Below are positions 16,701 through 24,823 of a stretch of DNA of 54,500 nucleotides, piece after piece (position 1 is the stretch's first letter; the number at the start of each line of letters is the position of its first letter). This DNA is from an uncultured Eubacteriales bacterium (lineage in GTDB: Bacteria > Bacillota > Clostridia > Oscillospirales > CAG-272). The DNA lies in NCBI GenBank assembly GCA_958414825.1, contig CATYXQ010000008.1:1-54500 (forward strand), given 5' to 3'. The notes beneath the pieces were generated by a model. The model saw only the letters and a program-made list of their open reading frames with translations, made no database searches and was not told the DNA's origin. Made by a program: the position numbers and the translations under genes.

Positions 16701-17887
16701 GCCGGCGCCGCGTCCTTGCCGAAATCCGCGCGCTCTGTCAGCGCACCCGCGGCTGTTCCGCCGTTTTCGGTCACTAAACAGGTCAGCAGCGCGCTGCCGC
16801 CCGCAGTTTCAAAAACCATTTTTACAACAAAATCCGTGTAACTTTCCGCATAGCGCAGCAAGAGGCCGTCGGCTGTATCTTGCGCTGTAACGCCATGCGG
16901 CCAAATCATTTTAGGCAAACCGCCGGACAGATCATTCGGCAGAGCCAAAAGCACGCTCTTCATCTTCGTATCCCCTCCCGTATCCTCCACAGCCGTATCA
17001 AAGCAAGATGCAAAACCCGACGGAAGCTTTACGGTCGGTTCATAAATCAACGCGCGCGAGCCGCCTGAAAAATACGACGCCGCATAGTTGCCGAACGCCG
17101 TGACCGAAGCTTTGCCGCACATCCGGACGTTCACGCTGCCGTTCATGCCGCCGTTGCCGCTGATATACAGCGTCGGAACTGCCGCAGACCCCGAAAGCGT
17201 CAAATCGGCGCTGCCGCCTTTTGAAGAAGCTGCATTGCCGACGCCGAGATTGACGCCGCCCGTAACAACAGTTGTGCCGCCGACAAACACGGTCATCTTT
17301 CCGGTATGGGAAACATTGGCGGTAGACCGTCCGAACGTGCAGACGTCCAAATATTTGCCGCTGTTGACCGTCAGATACGACTGACCCGTAAACGCGGTTG
17401 TTTTTTCATTGTTGTTTCCGCCGCAGATATATATTTTTCCGCTCGTTGTAATGCCCTCGCCAAGGGTAAGCCCCTTGAAATTGCCGGCAATCACACCGGT
17501 TCCGGCAGAAATGTTCAGATCTGCAAATTCCGTTTCGCCCCCGCAGGCAAAGGTGTACGACTGAATATTGAATGCCGCGCCGTCCGCGCGGTAATCCACG
17601 CCTCCGTATACGCTGGTAAAGGTGATTTTACCCGTATGCGCCGGCGCATTGAAGCGCGCCGTGATTTTCAATGCGCCGCAAATAACAAAAGTCGCATCGC
17701 CGTCGCCGGCAGCTTTGTAGGCCGCGGTCAATGTACCGAGCGCCGAAGAGGCGCTCGATCCGTCCCCGGACGCACCGTTTGCGATATAGATCACCTTGTC
17801 GGACGCGGCGGCGGACGTGCACGCAAGCGTCGCGAATCCCATCACGCATAAAATCGTAAAAAACAGCCGTTTCAATTGCTTTTGCAT
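13778..17887 (-). CDS. Giant secreted protein: three beta-helix modules, VanY-type M15 peptidase, InlB-type repeats
   Basis: This encodes 1369 residues, exported by a signal peptide (about residues 1-29, ending TSAAAS). Three copies of a beta-helix-like module follow: about 32-310, 395-650 and 690-850; each shows GGTIV-like and YGG.DYR..GA motifs, with short strand repeats such as GGT/SGK. A D,D-carboxypeptidase/dipeptidase domain of the M15B type spans about 910-1080, with the zinc-site motifs SEHHLGYAVDIYD (about 979) and EAWHFRYVG (about 1036). Then come a bacterial InlB-like repeat (about 1115-1190), C-x2-C/PAGH-type repeats, and a final InlB B-repeat (YTVRFDTVG...AGWYADARY). It likely trims stem peptides of peptidoglycan while the modules bind glycans. 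No SLH or sorting signal is seen. Confidence 0.85.
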   Translation of the reverse strand: MQKQLKRLFFTILCVMGFATLACTSAAASDKVIYIANGASGDGSSASSALGTLTAAYKAAGDGDATFVICGALKITARFNAPAHTGKITFTSVYGGVDYRADGAAFNIQSYTFACGGETEFADLNISAGTGVIAGNFKGLTLGEGITTSGKIYICGGNNNEKTTAFTGQSYLTVNSGKYLDVCTFGRSTANVSHTGKMTVFVGGTTVVTGGVNLGVGNAASSKGGSADLTLSGSAAVPTLYISGNGGMNGSVNVRMCGKASVTAFGNYAASYFSGGSRALIYEPTVKLPSGFASCFDTAVEDTGGDTKMKSVLLALPNDLSGGLPKMIWPHGVTAQDTADGLLLRYAESYTDFVVKMVFETAGGSALLTCLVTENGGTAAGALTERADFGKDAAPAFDSDSFAAAFSSLPLGGTIVVCGEVAMTSFTAPACSAPVTVTSVYGGTDYRNSGAKLVYAGSANFTLGSETHFENLTVEIATTGVISAGFNKLVFGDGMRVNYDDTVDANGLYIVGGHNKEDNALAAYAEDPCIVIHSGKISRVVAFSRYSGARVHTGTASVTVDGDAHIRYVFLGAVSGGSVAASANLYLGGDAVIENLYTGGSETANAMTGDVNIYVDGGDIWEFDSIPLYAVAGSKRLIYDPRTVADGVVFLADLALFDCVETVCAYENAHRFGGAHANPFDKDVQIHSCSVCGYTEYVNADEMPARVAEDVVFLADGGFGDGRSPAYPTADYEAALKAVRAGGTVVLVGKYTLVPNHEFKNKSEPKCFQEPVHSGTVTVTSQYGGVDYRAAGAKFVFDGDIDYRMSGDVIFDHIIFDAEHTSATTIAARYHRVVFGSDCEMLKNYAEDHYKLTLLGGYQYFRYNDLVGLEIAEETLRVCNSILPYTEDSLPDSAIVTRHTNAGATYTLRADAAAAFDDMIAAMEAEGLKTPYMSDASRTYLRQYALFTNAVGSRRRKAGCGFEAAVHYVSQSCGLPGGSEHHLGYAVDIYDNTLGYGGLNHHHYDETAEWAWLVENGPKYGFVHRFSKDKVAQTGFIYEAWHFRYVGAEHAEALADSGLCLEEYVGELYGLMAKDSDVEVNSGSFYEISGGSRGADHLTFTGKRSVTLAGTATAVLVEDVAKRFVTVTAAASAGGGIAPAGVTEAAVGEDITYTISAEAGYVLCDVTVDGISVGAAERYVFTGLSENHTIYAEFARCRHENTVESVTVPKSCTEPGEMTVVCKDCGYSYTEPIPAGHSFGGWAETKPVRPGVAGEEARRCTVCGFAETRPIPALPEKEGNRNLIALVIGMNKGKYTVRFDTVGAAKIGSQTVQKGKTVTAPENPVKLGFRFAGWYADARYQTPYDFTAPVRGDMTLFAKWETAELPMPS

Positions 17888-17918
17888 AAAATCCTCCCCC
17901 TATATGTACTCTGTTTAC

Positions 17919-17947
17919 AGGATACGCCGTATTTCATTTTTGCACAA
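17919..17947 (-). promoter_or_regulatory. Promoter of the 1369-residue protein gene
   Basis: On the minus strand TTGTGC (17947-17942), 17 nt, TATCCT (17924-17919). GGGGGAGG then lies 6 nt before the ATG at 17887. It is divergent from the regulator promoter at 17991-18019; only 43 bp separate the two. Confidence 0.6.
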
Positions 17948-17990
17948 GGAAAAAAAGGCTGCATAAAAATCACAAAATTTTAACACCCGA

Positions 17991-18019
17991 TTTACAAGAG
18001 CAGAAAATTCTGATACAAT
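17991..18019 (+). promoter_or_regulatory. Promoter of the LacI-like regulator gene
   Basis: TTTACA (17991-17996), 17 nt, TACAAT (18014-18019), 27 bp before the ATG at 18047. Confidence 0.75.
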
Positions 18020-18046
18020 GAAACCACAGAGAGGGGGCGGCAAGCG

Positions 18047-19270
18047 ATGGCGCTGCTGGTTCTTTGCGACGCGAAATACTATCGAAGCGTATGGTGTATG
18101 AAAAAGCTCTGCGGCATTTATGATGAAGCGGCTAAACGGCGAATCTCCGCGCCCCTCTATACCGATCTGTCCGCCTTTGAAAAGGACGCCGGGCAATACG
18201 AGAGCGGCTCTGCGGTGATCTGCCTGTTTGATTCCGTGATCTGGATGGAGAAGGCCGCTAAAATCATCGAACAAACCGGACTGCATCCGATCTTATCAAC
18301 CTACATGTGCAACCTGCTTCCCCCGCGCGGCGCAAGCATTGTCGCCAGCAATGCGGACGACGCCATGTACACGGCCGTCGATTATCTGCACGGCTGCGGC
18401 AAACGCCGCATCGCGCTTGTCGGAATCAACCGGGACAGCTGGAATGATACCGGACGCGCCAACACGCTGAAACAATATACGACCGAAGACGCGCGCGGAC
18501 TATTTTACATTGACGACAGCATGGAAAATTGCTTTGCCGCATTTTACGCGCAGCATACGCGGTATGACGCCGTTATCTGTTCAAACGATCATATCGCCAT
18601 CCATCTTTGCGAATGGTTTCGCCGGCGCGGCGAAAAACCGCCGTTTTTGCTCAGCTATACCGATACGATAACCGCGCGTCTTTACGCCGGTGGAATCACT
18701 TCGATGTCGGTCAATTTTTACGAGGTCGGGCGAACCGCTGTCGCGGCTTACTTTGACCGTATCCGGCACCGTGCCGAATCGGTTTGTATTTTCCTCAAAA
18801 GCGAACTGCATATCCGCGGCAGTACGGATAATCAACCGTATATCCATGTCGGCGTCTCTTTGCAAAAAGCCGCTGAGAACGCGGAACATCCCGGCAAAAT
18901 CACCTTTCCCCTGTTTCAGAGAAAACTCAGCAAACTGGAACATCTGCTGAATACATCCGATGCAACAAACCTGAAACTGATTTACGGTTTGCTTTTAAAC
19001 CGCAGCTATGAAGAAATGGGCGCGTTCTGCTTTCTGACGCCGGAGGCCGCGCGCTACCGCGTCCGCAAAATGAAGGATATGCTCGGATGCAAAAACCGCA
19101 GCGAAGCCGCCGCATTTTTGGCCGACTATATATCGGTCAGAAATCTCGGACGCATGATTTCCGAGATTGAGGATTCGGTTTCTCATACGAAATTTTCAAA
19201 GAGAGCCGCCGACGCCGGTTTGTCAAAAAAAACAGAAAAGCAGAGCAAAAGCCCTGCTTCCGATTTGTAA
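18047..19270 (+). CDS. LacI-type ligand-binding regulator without N-terminal DNA-binding domain; C-terminal HTH-like region
   Basis: This encodes 407 residues. Residues 1-265 follow the periplasmic-binding-protein-like fold of LacI-family sensors: HGCGKRRIALVGINRD, YDAVICSNDHIAIHLCEWFRRRG and GGITSMSVNFYEVGRTAVAAYF are close to LacI family equivalents. The protein starts directly with this fold, so the usual 60-residue LacI headpiece is absent; the sequence upstream is a promoter, not lost coding sequence. Residues 300-365 (LLLNRSYEEMGAFCFLTPEAARYRVRKMKDMLGCKNRSEAAAFLADY) resemble a LuxR/GerE-type helix-turn-helix, which would place DNA binding at the C-terminus. It is divergent from the giant peptidase gene and is probably its regulator. 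The last 40 residues are basic and disordered. Confidence 0.75.
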   Translation: MALLVLCDAKYYRSVWCMKKLCGIYDEAAKRRISAPLYTDLSAFEKDAGQYESGSAVICLFDSVIWMEKAAKIIEQTGLHPILSTYMCNLLPPRGASIVASNADDAMYTAVDYLHGCGKRRIALVGINRDSWNDTGRANTLKQYTTEDARGLFYIDDSMENCFAAFYAQHTRYDAVICSNDHIAIHLCEWFRRRGEKPPFLLSYTDTITARLYAGGITSMSVNFYEVGRTAVAAYFDRIRHRAESVCIFLKSELHIRGSTDNQPYIHVGVSLQKAAENAEHPGKITFPLFQRKLSKLEHLLNTSDATNLKLIYGLLLNRSYEEMGAFCFLTPEAARYRVRKMKDMLGCKNRSEAAAFLADYISVRNLGRMISEIEDSVSHTKFSKRAADAGLSKKTEKQSKSPASDL

Positions 19271-19320
19271 AAAGTTAAATTTTCTCTCCGTTTTGAAACG
19301 GAAAAACGAATCTCAAACAT

Positions 19321-19348
19321 AAAAAAGCCGGTGAAAACCGGCTTTTTT
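19321..19348. terminator. Bidirectional terminator
   Basis: AAAAAAGCCGGT-GAAA-ACCGGCTTTTTT is a perfect palindromic hairpin with a GAAA tetraloop and T runs on both strands, between the converging regulator and phosphodiesterase genes. Confidence 0.95.
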
Positions 19349-19383
19349 GCCGGCGAAAAACTTTGTTATTTCGACAGCTTACA

Positions 19384-20610
19384 TCATTCCGTATAATCGG
19401 TATATACACAGTCTACGCCGAGCGCGTAATACTCTGCCTGCGCCTCCGCGCCGTTTACCGTGTGCGCGCACAGAAACACGCCGCTCTTTTTCAGCGTTTC
19501 CACATATTCAGGCGTGGCCAGCGTACAGTCAAAAGTCAAGGCCAAAAGCTCCATCCGCTCCGCCATTTCCACAATACCGGCCGCATCGGCTTTTTCCGCG
19601 TATGTGGGCAGACGGTAAAGCGTAAATATGATATTGGAATATCCGAGCGCGCGCACCGGCGCATACTCGCTCTCAGCATAAATCTGCGGCAGAATCCTTG
19701 AGAGAATTTCGGGCTTCTCCTCCGCGATTTTGCGGAGCACGCCGAGATTGTCGTCCTTGACATCCGTAATGATATAAACGTCAGGATGCGCCGAAAGCCA
19801 TTTTGCAAGACTGTCGAGATACACGGATGTATAGCGGTTGTAAATTTTTACTGTTTTAAACTGATCGAGCGAAACCGGCGTGGAACCAAGGCTGTATGAA
19901 TAATAGCGCGACCAGTCGTGCAGCGCCACTGGATGGCCGTCCGAAGACAGCAAAAAATCCATTTCAATAAACCGCCGCCCCGCAGCATAGGTCGCCTCCA
20001 GCGCCTCCAGCGAATTGCTCCCCGCCTGCCCGTCAATCGAACCGCCGGCATGGAGGATTTTATCCGGGAACACATCCCCCGAAAGCGTAACGGCGGGACG
20101 CAGCGGCCGCTCGGTGGAAAGCATGGACGAGCGTGAAATATCGTCGTACTGATAGCCGCCCTTTGCATACCCACTCAGCGCGGAAAAATAAATGATCGTG
20201 CGCCCGTCGATATTAAAGCTCTCGACCGCACGTCCGTCCACATAGGTGACAATATTCGTCTTATACACGGGCGTCAGCACACGACCGGGTTCCATATCGG
20301 TCTTTTCGGTCTCAAGCGGCGTATACACCGGCTGCTCTGCCCGCTTCACATGCAGCGTAAGCGCCTCCGCGTCCCACACAACCGAAAACCCGTAGTTTCG
20401 CAGATCCTCCGCCACAACGCCGAGACGACCGTCCACATTGTAGGATGGAATCGGATAGCCGTCAATATAGGCCGCAATATCCGTAGACAGAACATAGCCT
20501 GCAATCTCCTCCGCGCCGAGCGCGGCGGCGGACAGCGAAAGCAGAGCGCAGAGCGCCAAAAACAGCGCGCCCGTGAATCGTTTAAACAGGGATTTTTTCC
20601 GTTCAGTCAT
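19384..20610 (-). CDS. Exported glycerophosphodiester phosphodiesterase-like protein with copper-amine-oxidase-type N-terminal domain
   Basis: This encodes 408 residues. The start at 20610 has AAGGA upstream and overlaps the preceding gene by 8 nt. A signal peptide (ending LSAAALG) leads to two copies of a YVDG/YIDG...FNIDGR unit (about 35-140), the stalk-like domain often labelled copper-amine-oxidase N-terminal. The TIM-barrel phosphodiesterase part has LHAGGSIDGQAGSNSLEALE, FIEMDFLLSSDGHPVALHDW and a late CAHTVNGAEAQAEYYALGVDCVYTDY. The family's HRG and ENT are changed to HAG and SNS, so it belongs to a diverged branch. It may cleave glycerophosphate-type polymers or lipids made by the upstream enzyme. 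Confidence 0.85.
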   Translation of the reverse strand: MTERKKSLFKRFTGALFLALCALLSLSAAALGAEEIAGYVLSTDIAAYIDGYPIPSYNVDGRLGVVAEDLRNYGFSVVWDAEALTLHVKRAEQPVYTPLETEKTDMEPGRVLTPVYKTNIVTYVDGRAVESFNIDGRTIIYFSALSGYAKGGYQYDDISRSSMLSTERPLRPAVTLSGDVFPDKILHAGGSIDGQAGSNSLEALEATYAAGRRFIEMDFLLSSDGHPVALHDWSRYYSYSLGSTPVSLDQFKTVKIYNRYTSVYLDSLAKWLSAHPDVYIITDVKDDNLGVLRKIAEEKPEILSRILPQIYAESEYAPVRALGYSNIIFTLYRLPTYAEKADAAGIVEMAERMELLALTFDCTLATPEYVETLKKSGVFLCAHTVNGAEAQAEYYALGVDCVYTDYTE

Positions 20611-22396
20611 ATAAAAAATTCCTTCTGAAATAGTAAGAAACAAAATCATACAGACGCGCCGGCTCCTCGGTCATCGGATCCGTGCGGTGAATCACCGGGC
20701 AAGACCGCATAATGTCGCTTGTAAGCTGCATATACGCGCTTCCCGGATACCCGCAGAGTTCAAATACCTGGTTCATCAAAAAGCTGACCGAAATGGGATC
20801 GCCCTCTCCCGAAAAATCGCTGCCGCAAAGTTTTTTGGCCGCATCGTTGGCCAAAATCAGATACCGGGTAGAATAATAATTGAAAAAGCCCTCCTCGGTC
20901 GCGAGATCCATGTTGATGCCGAGCGTTTCGTACACCGCCCCGCTGTTGCCGAGCCACGGCTTGTGATCGCCGAAGAAAACGAGCACCAGCGGTTCTTCCG
21001 AAGCCAGCATGTCCATCGCGTACGCATACAGATATTCGGTTGTGGACGCAATGCTGTTCAGATAATTGTTGACGATTGTAAAATCCGCGTCGGGATACCC
21101 CTTGTTTTCAATATACGGTTCGGTAAAATAGGCATTGTCCGCCTCATACGGACCGTGCCCCTGATAGGTGATGTTAAAACTGAAATAGGGCTTTGAGGCG
21201 TCGCGGTTTACATACAAATCATACAGCATCGGGAAAAAACGCGCGTCATACGTGATATCGCCGCCGGTGCGCGCCTTGAAATAATTTTCCGTGAAATAAT
21301 AATTTTCAAAACCGAGGTTTTGATTGATATGCTCCCGGTTATAAAACCAGGCATAGCAGGGATGCGCGCCCTCCGTATAGTATCCGTTTTTGCGGAGATA
21401 CCATACATAAGAATTCGAGGGCGCGACAAAATTGTCCAGCCGCGCATACGGCAGACCGGTCAAAAATTCGCGCTCGCTGATCCGGGTATCGCCCGCAAAA
21501 ATATCGGTAATGAGCGTGCCGCTGTATCCCATCTCCTCCAGCATATGGTATTTTTCATAAATATCGGAGGTAAACGTAAGCTCTTCAAAGCGGGAAAAAT
21601 CGGCATACGCCTCCAGCATCACGCAGACGATATTGACCGCGCGGTCAGCCGGAATTTCGGCGTCCGTATACGCCGCGAGCGCATCCGCGGCCACAGATGC
21701 GTCGTATCCGTCGGGCGCGGGACGGAGCGCAGATTTGACCGAATGCAGAAACGGATAGACAAATCCCTTGGAAATATACTGCTGCGCTTCGGAATATTCA
21801 TTAATCAGCGCATGATTTGCCGCCTTGGTATCATAAATCCGATTGTTCAAATAAAGCGGCCAGAGCGCAAAGTACCCGGCAAGCGCCAGAGCGAGCGCCG
21901 AGCACAAACGCGGCCACGCGCGCCGGAAACGGCCGCGCGCAAAAAGAACAAGAAGAATCAGGCCGACCGCCGCCGCGCAGACGCAGAGTTCAATGCGGTC
22001 ATCCCAGAAAAGATCGTAGCTCTCGAGCATCTTTTTCGACTCGGTAATCAAGGAAACGTCCTCGGCAATCAGGCAGTCGCCGCGAAATTCCATCTTATAA
22101 TAATGAACCAGCGTCGGCACCAAAACCGAAACCGCAGTCAAAAGGTACGACCAGACGGCGCGGTTTGTCAACAGAAAGAAAAACGCGGAAAGAAAGACCG
22201 GCACCGCCAGATTCAAACCCAGGATATACGGGTTGTCAAAATATGAAGCGAACATCTCGTCCCCGAATTTTCCGCTCGCAAGATATAAGCTGCAAAATCC
22301 GATAACCAATCCGCCGAGCAAAGCGGCGGCGAACGAACAAAACACCCACAAAAAAGACGTGTATTTTTTCTCGCGCCTCGGTTTCCATGCAAACAT
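20603..22396 (-). CDS. LTA synthase-family phosphoglycerol transferase (membrane sulfatase fold)
   Basis: This encodes 597 residues. About five membrane helices in residues 15-200 are followed by an extracellular sulfatase-type domain. Family motifs are NIVCVMLEAYADF (first metal site), AGDTRISEREFLTGLP with the probable nucleophile Thr, a long YQGHGPYE segment, and VLVFFGDHKPWLG with the metal-binding Asp and His. Such enzymes polymerise or transfer phosphoglycerol onto lipoteichoic acid or other envelope glycans. The start at 22396 has GGAG 8 nt upstream; an in-frame ATG at 22465 lies only a few bases after the likely transcription start. It forms an overlapping pair with the phosphodiesterase gene, so synthesis and turnover of a glycerophosphate polymer may be coupled. 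Confidence 0.88.
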   Translation of the reverse strand: MFAWKPRREKKYTSFLWVFCSFAAALLGGLVIGFCSLYLASGKFGDEMFASYFDNPYILGLNLAVPVFLSAFFFLLTNRAVWSYLLTAVSVLVPTLVHYYKMEFRGDCLIAEDVSLITESKKMLESYDLFWDDRIELCVCAAAVGLILLVLFARGRFRRAWPRLCSALALALAGYFALWPLYLNNRIYDTKAANHALINEYSEAQQYISKGFVYPFLHSVKSALRPAPDGYDASVAADALAAYTDAEIPADRAVNIVCVMLEAYADFSRFEELTFTSDIYEKYHMLEEMGYSGTLITDIFAGDTRISEREFLTGLPYARLDNFVAPSNSYVWYLRKNGYYTEGAHPCYAWFYNREHINQNLGFENYYFTENYFKARTGGDITYDARFFPMLYDLYVNRDASKPYFSFNITYQGHGPYEADNAYFTEPYIENKGYPDADFTIVNNYLNSIASTTEYLYAYAMDMLASEEPLVLVFFGDHKPWLGNSGAVYETLGINMDLATEEGFFNYYSTRYLILANDAAKKLCGSDFSGEGDPISVSFLMNQVFELCGYPGSAYMQLTSDIMRSCPVIHRTDPMTEEPARLYDFVSYYFRRNFLYD

Positions 22397-22482
22397 AACC
22401 GGCACTCCTTCCCTGTACTCGCATTCGCCGGACTTCGCTTTCCGACTTAAATTCAGGCACTGCAATTTGTAAAATATACCCT

Positions 22483-22511
22483 ATTATACTATCAGTGCGT
22501 ATAAAAATCAA
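22483..22511 (-). promoter_or_regulatory. Promoter of the LTA synthase/phosphodiesterase operon
   Basis: On the minus strand TTGATT (22511-22506), 17 nt, TATAAT (22488-22483). The region 22512-22689 between the two divergent promoters shows nothing I can identify. Confidence 0.8.
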
Positions 22512-22689
22512 GTGAAAAAAGGCGCCGGGAAAGAACCGAAAAAAGCAGGAATTTTCAAAAAAAACAGGCGACATTTTCACCATGCACTCAGATTTTACGC
22601 ATACGTCCCTATAAAATCCGGCCAAAATCCAAATGCGCTTTGCATTGTGACGAAAGCCGCGCGCCCACAGCGGAAATTTCGGTTTGCTC

Positions 22690-22718
22690 TTTACTTTTTC
22701 CGCTGCGTTTGGTATAAT
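22690..22718 (+). promoter_or_regulatory. Promoter of the gdpP operon
   Basis: TTTACT (22690-22695), 17 nt, TATAAT (22713-22718), with an extended -10 TGG just before the hexamer. It leaves a leader of about 85 nt. Confidence 0.8.
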
Positions 22719-22812
22719 AGAATTTATAAAATAGGATAATTATTCCATATACGGGGAATCCGGCCTTTTCTTCGTCAAAAAAGCGCGGTGTCCCGAATGT
22801 ACAGGAGGCGTC

Positions 22813-24816
22813 ATGCAGAACAAACGAAAAGGCGGTCGGCCGATGGGGGCGAAAAGCGCTGTGGCCATGCTGATATGCGGCGTTCTCTCACTGATCTTTT
22901 TTTTCATTTTAGTAAAGTTTCAATCCCTGTCTCCGCTCCTCTGTCTCTTATACGCCGCCCTGTTTTTGGCGTTCACCGGCGGTGCGTATCTGTTTTTCTC
23001 CAAACACAGCCAGAGCGGTGAAAAAGAGCAGTTTGGGCGCAGTCTCGGACAAATCATGCTGGAAATCGTCATCAAAATGCACCTGCCTATGGTCATCTGC
23101 GACACAACGGGCAAAATCATCTGGCGCAACCGGGCGTTCGGCGCGGCCACGGAGACCGTCGGATCGGTCATGGGCGCGGACATCGGAACGATTTCTTCGA
23201 TTGACGTGGAGGAACTGGACGAAAAAACGGAGCTTGAGGTGGATCTGTGCGAGCGCCGGTACGCGGTCAGCCCGTTCCGGTTCAAGACCGATGAAAAAAG
23301 CTACTGGTTTATCGTGTTTTCGGACAAAACCGCCTACAACCAGCTTGCCGCGCAGGTGGAAAACGAACGCGGCGTGGTCGCCTATATTATTGTAGACAAC
23401 CTTGACGAGCTTGCGCAGCACGTTCAGGACACCTATCACGGAGAGGGCGGAGACATTGCCAAAATCCTGCGCGATTTTGCCGCCTCGCTCGGCGGCATCC
23501 TCAAAGAATACGACCGCAGCAAATACATTCTGATTATGAACCGCGAGGGACTGGAAAAATGCATCGCCAACCGCTTTGACATTCTCGACCGCGTGCGCGA
23601 GGTGCGCGTGGGTGAAATGGGACTGCCGATCACCATTTCGATGGGCATTACCGACGTGGGCGACACCCTGCGCGCAAGAGAAGCGGCCGCAAGAGAAGCG
23701 CTCGGCATGGCGCTGGCGCGCGGCGGCGACCAGGTCGCCTACAAAACCGAAAGCGCGCTCGAATTTTTCGGCGGCAATACCCGCCCCGTTCAAAAGCGGT
23801 CGAGCGTGGCCGCGAAAGTGCGTTCCAATGAGCTTGTCGCGCGGATTTCACGCGCCGGCAGCGTCCTCATTATGGGGCACAGCGGCGCCGATCAGGACTG
23901 TTTCGGCGCGGCGGTCGGCATCGCGCGCCTTTCGATGTTCTGCTATGTGCAGCCCTACATTGTCGTGGATAAAAACGACCGCAACACACTGAATTTTATC
24001 AAAAAATTCGAGCATTTGGACGAATATGACGGCGTATTTGTAGACGCAAACGAGGCGCAGGACATGATCCGAACCGACACGCTGCTGATCGTCGTGGACG
24101 TGAACAATACCAATCACATGCTGTCGCCCGGCATTGCGCTGACCGTTGAGGACGCGGTCGTCATTGACCATCACCGCAAAACAGAGGACACAAGCAAGCG
24201 CGCCTGGCTTGCGGAATATATCGAACCCTCCGCTTCAAGCGCGTCAGAACTGGTCGCGGAAATTCTCGAACAGTCGATCAGCGACGGTATGCTCCAAAAA
24301 GAGGAGGCCGACGCGCTGCTTGGCGGCATTCTGCTCGATACAAAACAGTTTACCAAGGCCACCGGCACGCGCACATTCAACGCGGCGATCTATTTGCGCA
24401 GCGCGGGCGCAAGCGTATACGAATCCGCCAAAGAACTGAAAAGCGATCTCGGCGAGTTCAAAAAGCAGTCGAAGATTCTCTCCGACCTTGTGATCTACCG
24501 CACGCGGTTTGCGATTGCCAAGGACGAGGACGAGGGCGAGCCGACCGACCGCATCGCGGCCGCAAAGGCGGCCGAAGCCATGCTCGGCATCGGCAATGTG
24601 GACGCCGCGTTCGCGCTCTGCCGCATCGGCGGGGAAACGCATATTTCCGCCCGCTCAGGTCCAGGCGTCAGCGTACAGCTAATCTTAGAGAAAATGGGCG
24701 GCGGCGGCCATCTGGACAGCGCGGGCGCGAAGTCTGCGGATCCGATGCTGACCGTGCTGGAAAGGCTCAAAGCCGCGATCGACGAATACTTGGAAGAAAA
24801 CAGCGAAACGAGGTAA
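22813..24816 (+). CDS. gdpP: Cyclic-di-AMP phosphodiesterase GdpP
   Basis: This encodes 667 residues, the usual length of the family. Two membrane helices (about 15-60) precede a PAS-like domain (HLPMVICDTTGKIIWRN), a degenerate GGDEF domain (about 170-310), then the DHH/DHHA1 phosphoesterase part. Catalytic motifs are LIMGHSGADQDCFGAA (about 353), LLIVVDVNN, VVIDHHRK (about 451) and the DHHA1 motif GGGGHLDSAGA (about 630). It hydrolyses c-di-AMP to pApA and so affects cell-wall and potassium homeostasis. GGAGG lies 4 nt before the ATG. It heads an operon with rplI and dnaB, an arrangement conserved in Bacillota. Confidence 0.93.
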   Translation: MQNKRKGGRPMGAKSAVAMLICGVLSLIFFFILVKFQSLSPLLCLLYAALFLAFTGGAYLFFSKHSQSGEKEQFGRSLGQIMLEIVIKMHLPMVICDTTGKIIWRNRAFGAATETVGSVMGADIGTISSIDVEELDEKTELEVDLCERRYAVSPFRFKTDEKSYWFIVFSDKTAYNQLAAQVENERGVVAYIIVDNLDELAQHVQDTYHGEGGDIAKILRDFAASLGGILKEYDRSKYILIMNREGLEKCIANRFDILDRVREVRVGEMGLPITISMGITDVGDTLRAREAAAREALGMALARGGDQVAYKTESALEFFGGNTRPVQKRSSVAAKVRSNELVARISRAGSVLIMGHSGADQDCFGAAVGIARLSMFCYVQPYIVVDKNDRNTLNFIKKFEHLDEYDGVFVDANEAQDMIRTDTLLIVVDVNNTNHMLSPGIALTVEDAVVIDHHRKTEDTSKRAWLAEYIEPSASSASELVAEILEQSISDGMLQKEEADALLGGILLDTKQFTKATGTRTFNAAIYLRSAGASVYESAKELKSDLGEFKKQSKILSDLVIYRTRFAIAKDEDEGEPTDRIAAAKAAEAMLGIGNVDAAFALCRIGGETHISARSGPGVSVQLILEKMGGGGHLDSAGAKSADPMLTVLERLKAAIDEYLEENSETR

Positions 24817-24823
24817 TAAATTC

